60,445 bases of DNA from Rhodoferax sp. (GTDB taxonomy: Bacteria; Pseudomonadota; Gammaproteobacteria; Burkholderiales; Burkholderiaceae_C): NCBI GenBank assembly GCA_031291305.1, contig JARLJH010000049.1, positions 1 to 60,445 of the forward strand. The letters are read 5' to 3'. The translations under genes and the position numbers were made by a program. Positions 33,633-43,259 of the stretch are shown here, piece after piece (within the stretch, counting starts at the first letter, position 1; each line of letters opens with the position of its first letter). The notes below the pieces were generated by a model. That model made no database searches. It saw only the letters and a program-made list of their open reading frames with translations, and was not told the DNA's origin.

Positions 33633-34799
33633 TCAGGCGGATTTGGGTGGCCAAGTGTGCTGCGTCACCAGATGCGCATGCCATCCGATCAGACCCTGGT
33701 CATACACCGCGTAGTCGCCGCGCAACGACTTCCACACCAGCTCCTCGTCGTTGTTGCGTAGCGCGTCAATGGCGCGCTGCACCTGAACCGCCGTCACCTT
33801 AGCTTGGGCAGTGCGTTGTGCGTAAAACGCCAAAGCTTTTGCATCAAAGGCCCTAAAGGCTTTGCTCTCCACAATCAGGCGCTCCAGCACCGCCTGTTCC
33901 AGTGGTGTAAGTGCTAGGTAGGTGGTTGTGAACCGGTCACGATCCACTTGCGTTTGGCGCGAACTCTCGACCAGCAAGGCGGCTTCAAACGCCTGGGCAT
34001 CGTTGCTGGCTGCTGCGGCGCGGCCAATGGCCTCGACAAACAACTGCGGCCTGTGCCCGAAGTGCTCAAACGCCTGCACCATTTCACTGCTGCGCACGGT
34101 GGCCAGTTCGGGGCGCTCACGGCGAAGGAGTGCAACATAGGCCTGCACAAAATCATCTCCCAGCTTGGGCATGGCACGCACTTGCGAACCCCAAAACGGG
34201 GCACTGGGTGAATTCAATAACATCGTCAGCTTGTCCGTGTGTGAGCCAGACATCACCAGCATCAACTGCGCCCCGGTGCTGGTTTTCATCTGGTCGCGCG
34301 CAGACTTGAGCGCCCACATCAAGGCATCACCTTCGTCGCTGGTCAGCGCGTGCTGCGCCTCGTCAATGATGAGCGTTAGCGGTTTCTTTGTCGCCTTGTT
34401 CAAAAGGTCAAGAACCTGATGCAGGCTCAGGCCTTCGGTCTTGCCGATGCTGCGCAAATCGATCCCGAACGCACCTGGCACGCCAATTTTTTCCAACCCC
34501 ATGCTCTTGGCCACTTTGGCAATCGCCCCAAGGTTGTCATGCACCACCTGCTGTAGCGCCTGTTGCACGACGGTCATGGGTGACTGGTTTTTGTTCGCCA
34601 TCAAGTCCACATAAATCGTCAGCACGCTAAGGTCTTGCAGCAGGGGTTGCAAGTCCAGCCGCAGAAAATCGGTCTTGCCGGTGCGGCGCTCTCCGGCCAG
34701 AAAAAGTCCATTTTGGGCGTCTGAAAAAGATGTCTTGCCCATCAATTCATCCGCAATACCCTGGGCCAAGGTGGGGCGGGGGTGGTGGTGTGTGCTCAT
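33633..34799 (-). CDS. AAA/STAND-type ATPase divergent from the NACHT-WD40 gene
   Basis: A 388-residue P-loop ATPase. Walker A is GERRTGKT (36-43) and Walker B LTLIIDEAQHAL with DE at 146-147; VMSGSHTDKLTMLLN is a likely sensor-1 strand. The C-terminal 130 residues look like helical and winged-helix segments (TPLEQAVLERLIVESKAF). It resembles ORC/STAND-like ATPases of accessory islands. No transposase or nuclease domain is visible. The start is directly abutted by two tandem decamers and has no ribosome site, hinting at autoregulation or leaderless translation. Confidence 0.8.
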   Translation of the reverse strand: MSTHHHPRPTLAQGIADELMGKTSFSDAQNGLFLAGERRTGKTDFLRLDLQPLLQDLSVLTIYVDLMANKNQSPMTVVQQALQQVVHDNLGAIAKVAKSMGLEKIGVPGAFGIDLRSIGKTEGLSLHQVLDLLNKATKKPLTLIIDEAQHALTSDEGDALMWALKSARDQMKTSTGAQLMLVMSGSHTDKLTMLLNSPSAPFWGSQVRAMPKLGDDFVQAYVALLRRERPELATVRSSEMVQAFEHFGHRPQLFVEAIGRAAAASNDAQAFEAALLVESSRQTQVDRDRFTTTYLALTPLEQAVLERLIVESKAFRAFDAKALAFYAQRTAQAKVTAVQVQRAIDALRNNDEELVWKSLRGDYAVYDQGLIGWHAHLVTQHTWPPKSA

Positions 34800-34839
34800 T
34801 TATCGCAATTTATCACAAATCGATGGGTGATTTGATAAA
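34799..34839 (-). promoter_or_regulatory. Tandem decamers at the AAA ATPase start (operator-like)
   Basis: TTTATCGCAA (34799-34808) and TTTATCACAA (34809-34818) are direct repeats of a decamer; TTGATAAA (34832-34839) is a partial inverted copy. They overlap or touch the ATG of the minus-strand ATPase. The arrangement suits a repressor site. Confidence 0.5.
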
Positions 34840-35045
34840 AGATGATAATCAAATAAAAACAATGACTTATGTGAGATTTGTTGAAAATTACGGGTTGCTT
34901 TTGCACTAATTTTAATGGATTTGTAAAACGTAAAGATGTTTTTTCTCTGTTGTCTGGAAATAAATTGCTTTATTTTGCTAAGTTTTTAACAATTGCCAGT
35001 TGGCGATGAAATTTGTTAGCACCCTTACTCCGAAAGTCTCCAAGC
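34840..35045. other. AT-rich divergent intergenic region
   Basis: About 200 bases markedly richer in A and T than the surroundings, separating the AAA ATPase and the NACHT-WD40 gene. A possible promoter for the plus gene is TTGAAA near 34879 with a weak -10 about 17 bases on. The composition suggests acquired DNA. Confidence 0.5.
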
Positions 35046-38000
35046 ATGAGCACCGTACCCACCGTTAAAGCCAGCCCCGAAGCTGCCCGTGCTGCCTGGG
35101 CGCGTTTGACTCCCAAACAGCGCAAAAGCGTGGTGGGCAGTACCTTCGCCAGCATCATTGGCATGCTGGATGACAGCGGCACTGCGCCGCTTGGCCGAGT
35201 GCTTGACGCGTTGTTTGACGACCTGGATCACGTTGCCGCCCACACCGCGCTCAAAACCCAGTTCATCAACCGCCCCTTCGCCGCGCCCGGTGCAAAAGCC
35301 GACACACAACCCCCTTTGCTTAAGCTCTGCGCCAGCCGCGTCGCGCTCAAAGATACCGCCCAGCGTGAAGCAGCCTTTGCCCGCGCCCAAGTCTGGTTTG
35401 AAGTGCCCGCACTGCTTGATCCTGCAACTCTGGCCACTGAACCCAACGCCGATGTGGCGCAGCGCTTCACCGACACCCTGGCCACCGACCTGTCACAGAG
35501 TGAAGTCATTGCCAACGCGCATGCCCAATCTGCCGCACTGCGCCGCGCCGAGCTGGCTCAGTTTGCCAATGGCCCCAGCAAAGCCGCGTGCAACTGGGGC
35601 ACACACTCCATGCGCCACGGGGCTGAGGGCAGTGGATTTCAGGAAGGCACGTTTGCGCGTGACGCAGTGCTGGGCAGCGGCGATGGCCGTTCTTTGCCTG
35701 GTTCCGACAGTCAAGCCAAATCGGCAGAGCCGCCCAAGCCCAAAGATGTTGTGGCCTTGCCCACGCTGCTGTGCTGGGCGCAAAACACCGCCAACGATTC
35801 ACCCCGCCTTTACGCGTTGCTGGGCGACTCTGGCACCGGCAAAACCAGTCATGGCCAGCAATTTGTCCGCATTCTCAATGGCGAAATAACCCACCCAGAC
35901 TGGCCAGCCCAGCTTGCTGCCGAAGACCTGCCCAAGGCCTTGTTCATTGACCTTGCGGAACTTGCGGGGGTCGACAACCTGGCCCAACTTTCGCTGGAAG
36001 ACATGCTGGTGCTGGTGCTCAAACGGCGTGACGGCGTGCAAGTGCAAACCGTGGCCGATGTCGCTCCGCTGGTGGCCGATGCGTGCGCTGGCCGCCTGAT
36101 ATTTGTCTTCGATGGCCTGGACGAATTGCTCAAGAACGACTCCCTGGTGCTGCAAAAAGCCTTTGAGCAGTTTCTGCGCGTGGTCGCCCGCCGTCCCAAC
36201 ACACCGCCGGGTGCGCGCCCGCCTAAGGCCATCGTCAGCTGCCGCAGCCACTACTTTCGCGATATTGAGGCGCAGCACAGCTTTTTTACCGCCCGTGGCC
36301 GTGGCGCGGTCACCACGCACTACTACCGCTGCCTCACTCTGTTGCCCTGGGGGCATGAGCTGATTGAGGGCTATCTCACCCGGCGCGTCGGGGCCGAGCA
36401 AGCCGCGCAACTGATGGCGCTGATTCGCAGCACCTACAACCTGGAAGAACTCGCCAGCCGCCCGGTGCTGCTGTCGATGATGAGTGAAAACATCCAGTCT
36501 TTGCTCCAAAAACAAAGCGCCGGTCAGCCCATTCTGGCCGCCACCCTTTACAGTGAAACCGTGGCCAGCTGGATTGAGCGCGATCAAGGCAAACACCGCC
36601 TGAGCGCCGCGCAAAAACCGCTGCTGATGGGTGCACTTGCCGCGGCCTTGTGGAACGATGGTGCCGAGGCCTGGCCCGCAGATCGGCTCGATCAATGGCT
36701 GGTACGCACCGTGCACGACCTCTTTCCCGGTCACTATGACGCGCCCGCGCTGCAAGGCATTCAGGACGATTTGCGCACCGCCACTTTCATCGTTCGCCCG
36801 GATGCGCGGCAATTTAACTTTGCCCACCGCTCTTATGGCGAGTATTTTCTGGCTCGTTTCATGATCGACGGCCTGACCCAGACGCTTGACGGTTTCTGGA
36901 GCCCGGCACAACTGCGTGCTTACCTGCCGCAACGCGCCCTTAACCCCGAGTCCATGGTTTTCCTGTCGCAGTTATGGACCGCCGACCAAGCCCACCAGAG
37001 CGCCCAAACCCTGACCCGGCGCGCCCATCTGTTGTGCCGCCTGTTGCAAGGCGAGGGCAGTGCCTCCAATGCGGACATGGTCAATGAAGCTGCCCCGGCG
37101 TTGCACGCCGTGCTGTGGCAAATGCTGCGTGCCATCCCATGGCCTATCAAAGCAGATGCGACGGGCCGTGCTGGGTCTGGCAGCGCGGACGTGTTACCGA
37201 TCAACCTGCGGGGCCTGTCGTTTGTAGAAGAGCGCTGGGAAAACCTGAACCTTACCAAGGCCCCACCGCTGGATTTGCGCGGTGCCAACCTGCGCGGCTT
37301 GTACGCCCTGCGCTGCCAGTTTGGCCCGGTGAGATGTGATGCGCAAACCAACTTCTCTCAAGCGGTGTTTCGCCGTTGCGACACGCGGGAACTGGCGTGG
37401 AATGGCGCACAACGCGCAGGGCTGTTGGTGCGGGGCGTGGGGCCGGTGGCAGCGGAGCAGGCCACACCGCTGGTTGGACCTTGGATACATCCGTTCTCGT
37501 CAAGTTATCTCAACAGCGTAGCTTTTCATCCCAGCGGTGCGTTGCTGGCCAGCGCGGGTAATGATGGCATGGTGTACTTGTGGGACACAGTCAGTCAAAG
37601 AGCACTCGCGGTGCTCAGGAGCCAAGACGATGTGGTGACCAGCGTTGTCTTTAATCCCAATGGTGCGCAACTAGCCAGTGCTGGGGAAGATGGCACCGTG
37701 TGCTTGTGGGATGTGGCGGCTCAAAGCGAACTGGCGGTACTCAGGCAGCATGGCGAAGCGGTAAGAAGCCTTGCCTACAACGCTGACGGCACATTGCTGG
37801 CGAGTGGAGGTTTTGAGGGTGAGGTGTGTTTGTGGGATGTTGTCAGTCAACAGGAAATCGCTGCACTCAAAGGGCATGACAAGGGTGTGGATAGTGTGGC
37901 CTTCAACCCTGGCAGCACACTGTTGGCCAGCGCAGGTGGCGACGGCTTGGTGCGCCTGTGGGACGTGCTCAGCCATGAAGAATGTGCGGCATTGAACGGC

Positions 38001-39467
38001 AAGGAGGTGCTCAGCCTTGTATTCGACCTCAGCGGTAGGTTGCTGGTTGGCGCACTTGCTGATGGTTCGGTGAGCCAGTGGGACGTGGTCAGTCATCGAG
38101 AACTCGCAAAACTCAAGGGGCATCGCGATGCGATTAAATGCTGCACCTTCAACACCAGCGGCACGCAACTGGCAAGTGTGAGCAAGGATGGACAAGTGCT
38201 TTTGTGGGATGTGTTCAAGCAAAAAGAACTTGTGGCATTTCAAGGGCATAGGAAGTGGGTAAGTAGTATTGCCTTTCATCCCGGTGGCACGCAATTGGCC
38301 AGCGCTGCTTATGACAGCACGGTGGAGGTGTGGGACATTGCCAGCCAAAGAGAATGCGCGATCCTCAAAGAGCGTGGAGAGGGACTGCTTTGCATCGCCT
38401 TCAGCCCTGATGGAATGCAACTGGCCATTGCTGGGGGCGGTGGCACAGTGCACTTTTGGGATGTACTGAGTCCAAAAGAACTTGCCGTACTCAAGGGACA
38501 TGCCGATGTGGTGAAAGGCATCGCCTTCGATCCCTGCGGGAAATTGTTGGCTAGCGCCGGTAATGACGGGGTGGTGCGTCTGTGGGACATGAGCCGCAAA
38601 ACAGAAATCGCGCAACTCAATGGACACAGTGGATGGGTCAATACGGTCTCATTCAATCCCGATGGCACGCTGCTGGCGAGCGCGGATAGCGAAGGTGTGG
38701 TACGCCTCTGGGATGTGGCGAATCAAAGAGAACTAGCGGTGTTTGAGGGTCACTACTTACACGTTAGCTGTGTCGCCTTCAATTCCAGCGGCACACTGCT
38801 TGCCAGTGCGGGGGATGATGGCATCGTATGCCTGTGGGATGTGGAACATCAAACAGAACTCGCAGTATTTGAGGCGCAGGGTGAGACAGTTCTCACCGTC
38901 GCCTTTAACCCCGGCGGCGCCTTGTTGGCAAGTGCGGGAGATGATGGGATGGTGCGCTTGTGGGATGTGGCTGCGCGAAGTGAGCATGTTGCTCTCCAAG
39001 GAGACAAATATGTCAGTGAGGTTGCATTCAGCCCCGATGGCAGTTTATTGGCCAGTGCAGATGAAGATGGTACCGTGCGCTTGTGGAATGTGGCTCACCA
39101 AAGTTTGCTTGCGGTGTTTAAGGGGCATGATGGCGCCGTGAATAGTATCGCTTTCCAACCCAACGGCACACAACTCGCCAGCGCAGGTGCCGATGGCACA
39201 GTGCGCCTGTGGAATCTGGAACAACTGTTCAGGCAACTGACCGCCAGCCAACCAAGCGACAAGGCTGAGTCGGGTGAACCCGCTATCTATCACTATCACG
39301 CCGCCCCTTATCGTCTGATCGTGCCGCACCCGCTGCCCCCGTTTGCCCCCTCTTGGGCCGATTTTGATGCTGAGGGCCGGTTGCTCGACTGGAGTGAATC
39401 GGCCATCGACCATTGGTTGTTTGTTCAGCGCGATGGTCGCTCTGAGCCGATTGAGGCTGTGCTGTGA
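35046..39467 (+). CDS. NACHT-WD40 STAND NTPase
   Basis: A 1473-residue signal-transduction ATPase. Residues 1-240 are an unrecognised, mostly helical N-terminal region. The NACHT module has Walker A GDSGTGKT (260-267), Walker B FVFDGLDEL with D356, SCRSHYF and the late FAHRSYGEYFLARF. A short pentapeptide-like stretch (DLRGANLRGLYAL) leads to 14 WD40 repeats (about 815-1400), enough for two seven-blade propellers; blade 4 is shortened. An 80-residue tail follows. In such proteins the repeats sense a trigger and the NTPase oligomerises. ATG 35046 was chosen. No effector domain is recognised. Confidence 0.9.
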   Translation: MSTVPTVKASPEAARAAWARLTPKQRKSVVGSTFASIIGMLDDSGTAPLGRVLDALFDDLDHVAAHTALKTQFINRPFAAPGAKADTQPPLLKLCASRVALKDTAQREAAFARAQVWFEVPALLDPATLATEPNADVAQRFTDTLATDLSQSEVIANAHAQSAALRRAELAQFANGPSKAACNWGTHSMRHGAEGSGFQEGTFARDAVLGSGDGRSLPGSDSQAKSAEPPKPKDVVALPTLLCWAQNTANDSPRLYALLGDSGTGKTSHGQQFVRILNGEITHPDWPAQLAAEDLPKALFIDLAELAGVDNLAQLSLEDMLVLVLKRRDGVQVQTVADVAPLVADACAGRLIFVFDGLDELLKNDSLVLQKAFEQFLRVVARRPNTPPGARPPKAIVSCRSHYFRDIEAQHSFFTARGRGAVTTHYYRCLTLLPWGHELIEGYLTRRVGAEQAAQLMALIRSTYNLEELASRPVLLSMMSENIQSLLQKQSAGQPILAATLYSETVASWIERDQGKHRLSAAQKPLLMGALAAALWNDGAEAWPADRLDQWLVRTVHDLFPGHYDAPALQGIQDDLRTATFIVRPDARQFNFAHRSYGEYFLARFMIDGLTQTLDGFWSPAQLRAYLPQRALNPESMVFLSQLWTADQAHQSAQTLTRRAHLLCRLLQGEGSASNADMVNEAAPALHAVLWQMLRAIPWPIKADATGRAGSGSADVLPINLRGLSFVEERWENLNLTKAPPLDLRGANLRGLYALRCQFGPVRCDAQTNFSQAVFRRCDTRELAWNGAQRAGLLVRGVGPVAAEQATPLVGPWIHPFSSSYLNSVAFHPSGALLASAGNDGMVYLWDTVSQRALAVLRSQDDVVTSVVFNPNGAQLASAGEDGTVCLWDVAAQSELAVLRQHGEAVRSLAYNADGTLLASGGFEGEVCLWDVVSQQEIAALKGHDKGVDSVAFNPGSTLLASAGGDGLVRLWDVLSHEECAALNGKEVLSLVFDLSGRLLVGALADGSVSQWDVVSHRELAKLKGHRDAIKCCTFNTSGTQLASVSKDGQVLLWDVFKQKELVAFQGHRKWVSSIAFHPGGTQLASAAYDSTVEVWDIASQRECAILKERGEGLLCIAFSPDGMQLAIAGGGGTVHFWDVLSPKELAVLKGHADVVKGIAFDPCGKLLASAGNDGVVRLWDMSRKTEIAQLNGHSGWVNTVSFNPDGTLLASADSEGVVRLWDVANQRELAVFEGHYLHVSCVAFNSSGTLLASAGDDGIVCLWDVEHQTELAVFEAQGETVLTVAFNPGGALLASAGDDGMVRLWDVAARSEHVALQGDKYVSEVAFSPDGSLLASADEDGTVRLWNVAHQSLLAVFKGHDGAVNSIAFQPNGTQLASAGADGTVRLWNLEQLFRQLTASQPSDKAESGEPAIYHYHAAPYRLIVPHPLPPFAPSWADFDAEGRLLDWSESAIDHWLFVQRDGRSEPIEAVL

Positions 39468-39645
39468 AGTCATGGCATCCAGTGGGCTCCCTGTCCGGTG
39501 CAAGTCAGAACCCTTGCCCCGACAATCTGGTCCTCTTTTGACAGCGGTACACACATGGCAAAGTTGAAACGGCTTGCCTTTGGCAAGGTCATCAACAAAT
39601 TTCAAAAGCTTGTGCAAGGCAAATCAATGCAGACCTGTGAATATT

Positions 39646-39697
39646 TCATTTTTGATAGCTGCTTGCGCAGTATGGATAAGCGCTAGAGGCTAATTTT
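39646..39697 (-). repeat. Palindromic repeat copy 4 (family R1), upstream of recC
   Basis: On minus it reads TTAGCCTCTAGCGC, then GCGCAAGCAGCTATC and AAAAATG. On plus, its CTAGAGGC provides AGAGG (39685-39689), 6 bases before the TTG used as recC start. Confidence 0.85.
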
Positions 39698-42600
39698 GCT
39701 TACAAATCAAGAAACCACCTTGCCTACCGGCTTCATGGTGTTGCACGGCAACCGTCTGGAAGACCTGCGCGACCTGTTGGTGAGCTACCTGGCCGAGCAT
39801 CCGCTTGGGCCCCTGGAGCCCGAAGTCATCCTGCTGCAAAGCAACGGCATGAAGCACTGGCTGGAGCTGGCACTGGCCGACGACGGCGCTTTGGGCATTT
39901 GCGCCGCCACCCGCATGGAGCTGCCCAGCAGCTACCTGTGGCAGATGTACCGCGCCGTGCTGGGACTTGACGCCGTGCCCGAGCACATGCCTTTTGACAA
40001 GGCCGCACTGCTGTGGCGGCTGGTGCGCCTGCTGCCCGCGATGTGTGACGCCAACCCGGTGTATGCGCCGCTCAAGCGCTATCTGTCGGGCGACAACCCG
40101 GCGCGCAAGCTGTACCAGTTGGCCGAGCAACTGGCCGACGTGCTCGACGGCTACCAAAGCTACCGCGCCGACTGGCTGGCCGACTGGGCCGATGGGCGCG
40201 ACCAGTTGCGCGGACCCTTGGGCGCGCCGCAGCCCCTGCCGCCCGAGCACGCCTGGCAGGCACAACTGTGGCGTGACATCCGCGCTGATGTCGGCCCAGC
40301 GCTGATGGACGCCTCGCGCGCCAGCGTGCATGAACGTTTCATGGCTTCGCTGGCGGCTGCGGTCGGCTCTGAATGTGGTAGCGGTCTGCCCTTGCCAGGC
40401 CTGCCGCGCAGGCTGATTGTGTTTGGCATCTCGTCGCTGTCCACACAGGCCGTGCAGGCGCTGGCGGCGCTTGGGCAGGTGTGTCAGGTGATGCTGCTGG
40501 TGCAAAACCCGTGTCAGTATTTCTGGGGCGACGTGGTCGAAGGCCATGCCGCCTTGCGTGCGCAGCTGCGCCGTCGGCAGCTGGGTAAACCTGGGGTGGC
40601 CTCGGGGGCCAGCGCTGCGCTGCCTGCCGCTAGCGCCCAGCCGCTGCTGGCCTCCTGGGGCAAGCAAGGGCGCGATTATTTGCATTTGCTCGACGGTTTT
40701 GACGAACCCGAACGCTACCGTGCGCACTGGAGCCGGGTGGATGTGTTTGTCGACCCCGCTGTCGCTGATGACGAACAGCCCTCGCAACTGGCGCAACTGC
40801 AGTCGGCCATCTTCAACCTGGCGCCGCCACCCGAACAAGCGTCTGCGCAGCCTGATGACGGCTCGCTGATCTTTGTCACTGCCCACAGTGCCCAGCGCGA
40901 GTTGGAGGTGCTGCACGACCGCCTGCTGGCCTGGCTCGATGCCGACCCCGCCTTGCAGCCGCGCGATGTGATGGTCATGGTGCCCGACATGCCCGCCTTT
41001 GCGCCGCACATCCACGCCGCGTTTGGCCGCTTTGCGCCGGGGCAGCCGCGCTACATCCCGTTCTCGGTGGCCGACACCACGCCGCGCCAAAGCCCGCTGG
41101 TGCAGGCGCTGGAGCAACTGCTGAACCTGCCCCACGCACGCCTCACGCTGGCCGACTGGCTCAGCCTGTTTGAGGTGGCGGCCGTGCGACAGCGCTTTGG
41201 CCTGGACGAGGCTGCGCTGCGCCAGGTGCAGGCCTGGCTGACTGCCGCCGGTGTGCGCTGGGGGCTGGACGCCGCGCACCGCCTGGCCTGGGGCCTGCCC
41301 GATGGGGCGCAGGGGTTGGAACAAAACACCTGGGCCTTTGGCCTGCGCCGCCTGCTGCTGGGCTATGCGCTGGGCAGCGGTGCGGTCAACCCCGAAGCTG
41401 CTGCGCCAGGCGTTGAGGGGCTGACCGACGGCGCGCTCTGGTGCGACACGCTGGCGCAACCCGCGCTCAGCGGTCTGGACGCGCCCCTGGCCGCTGGCCT
41501 GCTGGACTGGATCGACGCCATTGAGCAAACCCTGCCCACGCTGCAGCCAGATCAGCCCCCCGCGCAGTGGGGTCGGACACTGCAAGCGCTGGTCGAGCGC
41601 TTCTTTGCCCCGGCAGACGATGCCGACGAGCGCGCCATCGAACGCCTGCTGACGCCGCTGGAGGCGTGGCTGCAGTCCTGCGAAGACGCCGCGCTGGACA
41701 CCCCGCTGCCGCTGGAGGTGGTGCGTGAACACTGGCTGGCCAACATCTCAGAGGCGGGCTTGCAGCAGCGCTTTTTTGGCGGCGGTGTGCAGTTTGGCAC
41801 CCTGATGCCAATGCGCTCGATTCCGTTCAAGGTGATCTGCCTGCTGGGCATGAACGACGGCGCCTACCCGCGCGTACAGGCTGCGCGCGACTTCGACCTG
41901 ATGGCCAGCAGCTGGCGCGCGGGCGACCGCTCGCGCCGCGAGGACGACCGCTACCTGTTTCTGGAGGCGTTGCTCTCCGCACGCGACAAGCTCTACATCA
42001 GCTGGCAAGGCCACAGCGCGGCTGACAACAGCGCACGCCCGCCCTCGGTGCTGGTGGCGCAACTGCTCGACCATGTCAACGCCTGCTGGTCGCTAGCGCG
42101 CACGCCACAGGCGCAGCCGTTGCAGCCGTTCTCGGATGCCTATTTCGAGGCTGATTCGGGGTTCCAGACCTATGGCGCAGATTGGGAGAAAATTCGGCCT
42201 CTAGCCCAGGTAAATACAGGGCAAGCAGCTATGGATAGTGCAGCAATCATCCCGACTGTCGGCGCAGCGATGGATGCTGAACCCCTGACCGCATCATCGC
42301 CACAGCAGGCCCTGACGCTGGCCGACCTGCAACGCCTGCTGCGCCAGCCCGTGGAGGTGTTTTTCCGTCAGCGCTTGCAGGTGGAATTTGACAGCCTGGA
42401 AGAGCTGGATCAAGAAGACGAACCCTTCGCCCTCAACCCCTTGCAGCAGCACAGCGCCGGTGCCGCGCTGTTGCAGGCCGGTGGCAGCCCCACAGCCCTG
42501 CGCCAACTGCAAAGCTCGGGCAGCTTGCCGCTGGCCGGTTTCGGCACGCGGCTGGCCGACGAGCTGATGGCCAAGGCGCAAACCGTCTTGCAGTCGCGTG

Positions 42601-43259
42601 CCGCCTGGCTGCAGCGCTTTCCTGTGGCGCTGGATGCGCTGCCGGTGGAACTGACGCTGTCAGAGGCGGGTGAGGTTCAAACCCTGACCGGCACCCTCAG
42701 CGGCCTCTGGGCGCAGAACGCCGCCACCGGCTCGCCGTGTCTGCAGCTCGCCGAGCGCACCGGCGCCGTGTTGCAGGGTGACAAGTCCCGCTTGTCAGCG
42801 CGCCTGCATGTGCTGGTGGGGCTGTGGCTGCGGCATCTGGCGGCCTGCGCTAGCGGGCTCAACATCACCAGCGTGCAGTTGGGTGTGGACGGCCAAGTGG
42901 TGATCGCGCCGATGAGCGCTGACGCGGCACGGGGCATTCTGCACAAGCTGGCGCAAACCTATGCATCCGCCTGGGCGCAGCCGCTGCCGCTGGCCTGCAA
43001 AACCGCCTGGGCCTACCTGCTGGCCGAGCGGCAAAACCAGGCGCTGGCGGACGCTGGCAAACCCACCAAAGATCCGCACGACGCCGCCCGCGAGGCGTTT
43101 GAAGGCGGCCAGCGCGGTGGTGAGCGGGCCGAATCCGCCTACCTGCAACGCGCCTTTGCCAGCTATGACGCGCTGGCGGATGCGTTGCCAGACTGGGCGC
43201 AGGCACTCTATGGCGACTTGCTGGCGCATGTTGAGGTGAGCAGCGGGGTGGCCGCATGA
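39696..43259 (+). CDS. recC: RecBCD enzyme subunit RecC
   Basis: A 1187-residue inactivated helicase-nuclease homologue that splits the duplex and recognises Chi in the RecBCD machine. The N-terminus GFMVLHGNRLEDLRDLL, PLEPEVILLQSNGMKHWL and later LLGMNDGAYPRV and RREDDRYLFLEALLSARDKLYISW are RecC blocks. Start is TTG 39696, whose AGAGG is supplied by a repeat; an ATG at 39735 would cut into the conserved first strand. Residues 832-849 (IRPLAQVNTGQAAMDSAA) come from R1 copy 5. The stop TGA lies in the ATGAT that is duplicated around the MITE. Confidence 0.95.
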   Translation: MLTNQETTLPTGFMVLHGNRLEDLRDLLVSYLAEHPLGPLEPEVILLQSNGMKHWLELALADDGALGICAATRMELPSSYLWQMYRAVLGLDAVPEHMPFDKAALLWRLVRLLPAMCDANPVYAPLKRYLSGDNPARKLYQLAEQLADVLDGYQSYRADWLADWADGRDQLRGPLGAPQPLPPEHAWQAQLWRDIRADVGPALMDASRASVHERFMASLAAAVGSECGSGLPLPGLPRRLIVFGISSLSTQAVQALAALGQVCQVMLLVQNPCQYFWGDVVEGHAALRAQLRRRQLGKPGVASGASAALPAASAQPLLASWGKQGRDYLHLLDGFDEPERYRAHWSRVDVFVDPAVADDEQPSQLAQLQSAIFNLAPPPEQASAQPDDGSLIFVTAHSAQRELEVLHDRLLAWLDADPALQPRDVMVMVPDMPAFAPHIHAAFGRFAPGQPRYIPFSVADTTPRQSPLVQALEQLLNLPHARLTLADWLSLFEVAAVRQRFGLDEAALRQVQAWLTAAGVRWGLDAAHRLAWGLPDGAQGLEQNTWAFGLRRLLLGYALGSGAVNPEAAAPGVEGLTDGALWCDTLAQPALSGLDAPLAAGLLDWIDAIEQTLPTLQPDQPPAQWGRTLQALVERFFAPADDADERAIERLLTPLEAWLQSCEDAALDTPLPLEVVREHWLANISEAGLQQRFFGGGVQFGTLMPMRSIPFKVICLLGMNDGAYPRVQAARDFDLMASSWRAGDRSRREDDRYLFLEALLSARDKLYISWQGHSAADNSARPPSVLVAQLLDHVNACWSLARTPQAQPLQPFSDAYFEADSGFQTYGADWEKIRPLAQVNTGQAAMDSAAIIPTVGAAMDAEPLTASSPQQALTLADLQRLLRQPVEVFFRQRLQVEFDSLEELDQEDEPFALNPLQQHSAGAALLQAGGSPTALRQLQSSGSLPLAGFGTRLADELMAKAQTVLQSRAAWLQRFPVALDALPVELTLSEAGEVQTLTGTLSGLWAQNAATGSPCLQLAERTGAVLQGDKSRLSARLHVLVGLWLRHLAACASGLNITSVQLGVDGQVVIAPMSADAARGILHKLAQTYASAWAQPLPLACKTAWAYLLAERQNQALADAGKPTKDPHDAAREAFEGGQRGGERAESAYLQRAFASYDALADALPDWAQALYGDLLAHVEVSSGVAA
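42189..42243 (+). repeat. Palindromic repeat copy 5 (family R1), in frame inside recC
   Basis: GGCCTCTAGCCC, a 10-base spacer, GGGCAAGCAGCTATGGAT. It is translated as PLAQVNTGQAA and lies in a linker between the helicase-like and C-terminal parts of RecC. Confidence 0.9.

Noticed and set aside
37500-39240. Tandem DNA repeats that could be taken for a CRISPR or satellite array
   Set aside because: They are in-frame WD40 codons with about 126-base spacing and diverged sequence; no CRISPR array or cas gene is present.
39690-41732. A 680-codon frame antisense to recC
   Set aside because: Long antisense frames are expected in GC-rich genes; composition is Gln/Arg/His-rich shadow sequence and the plus frame is clearly RecC.
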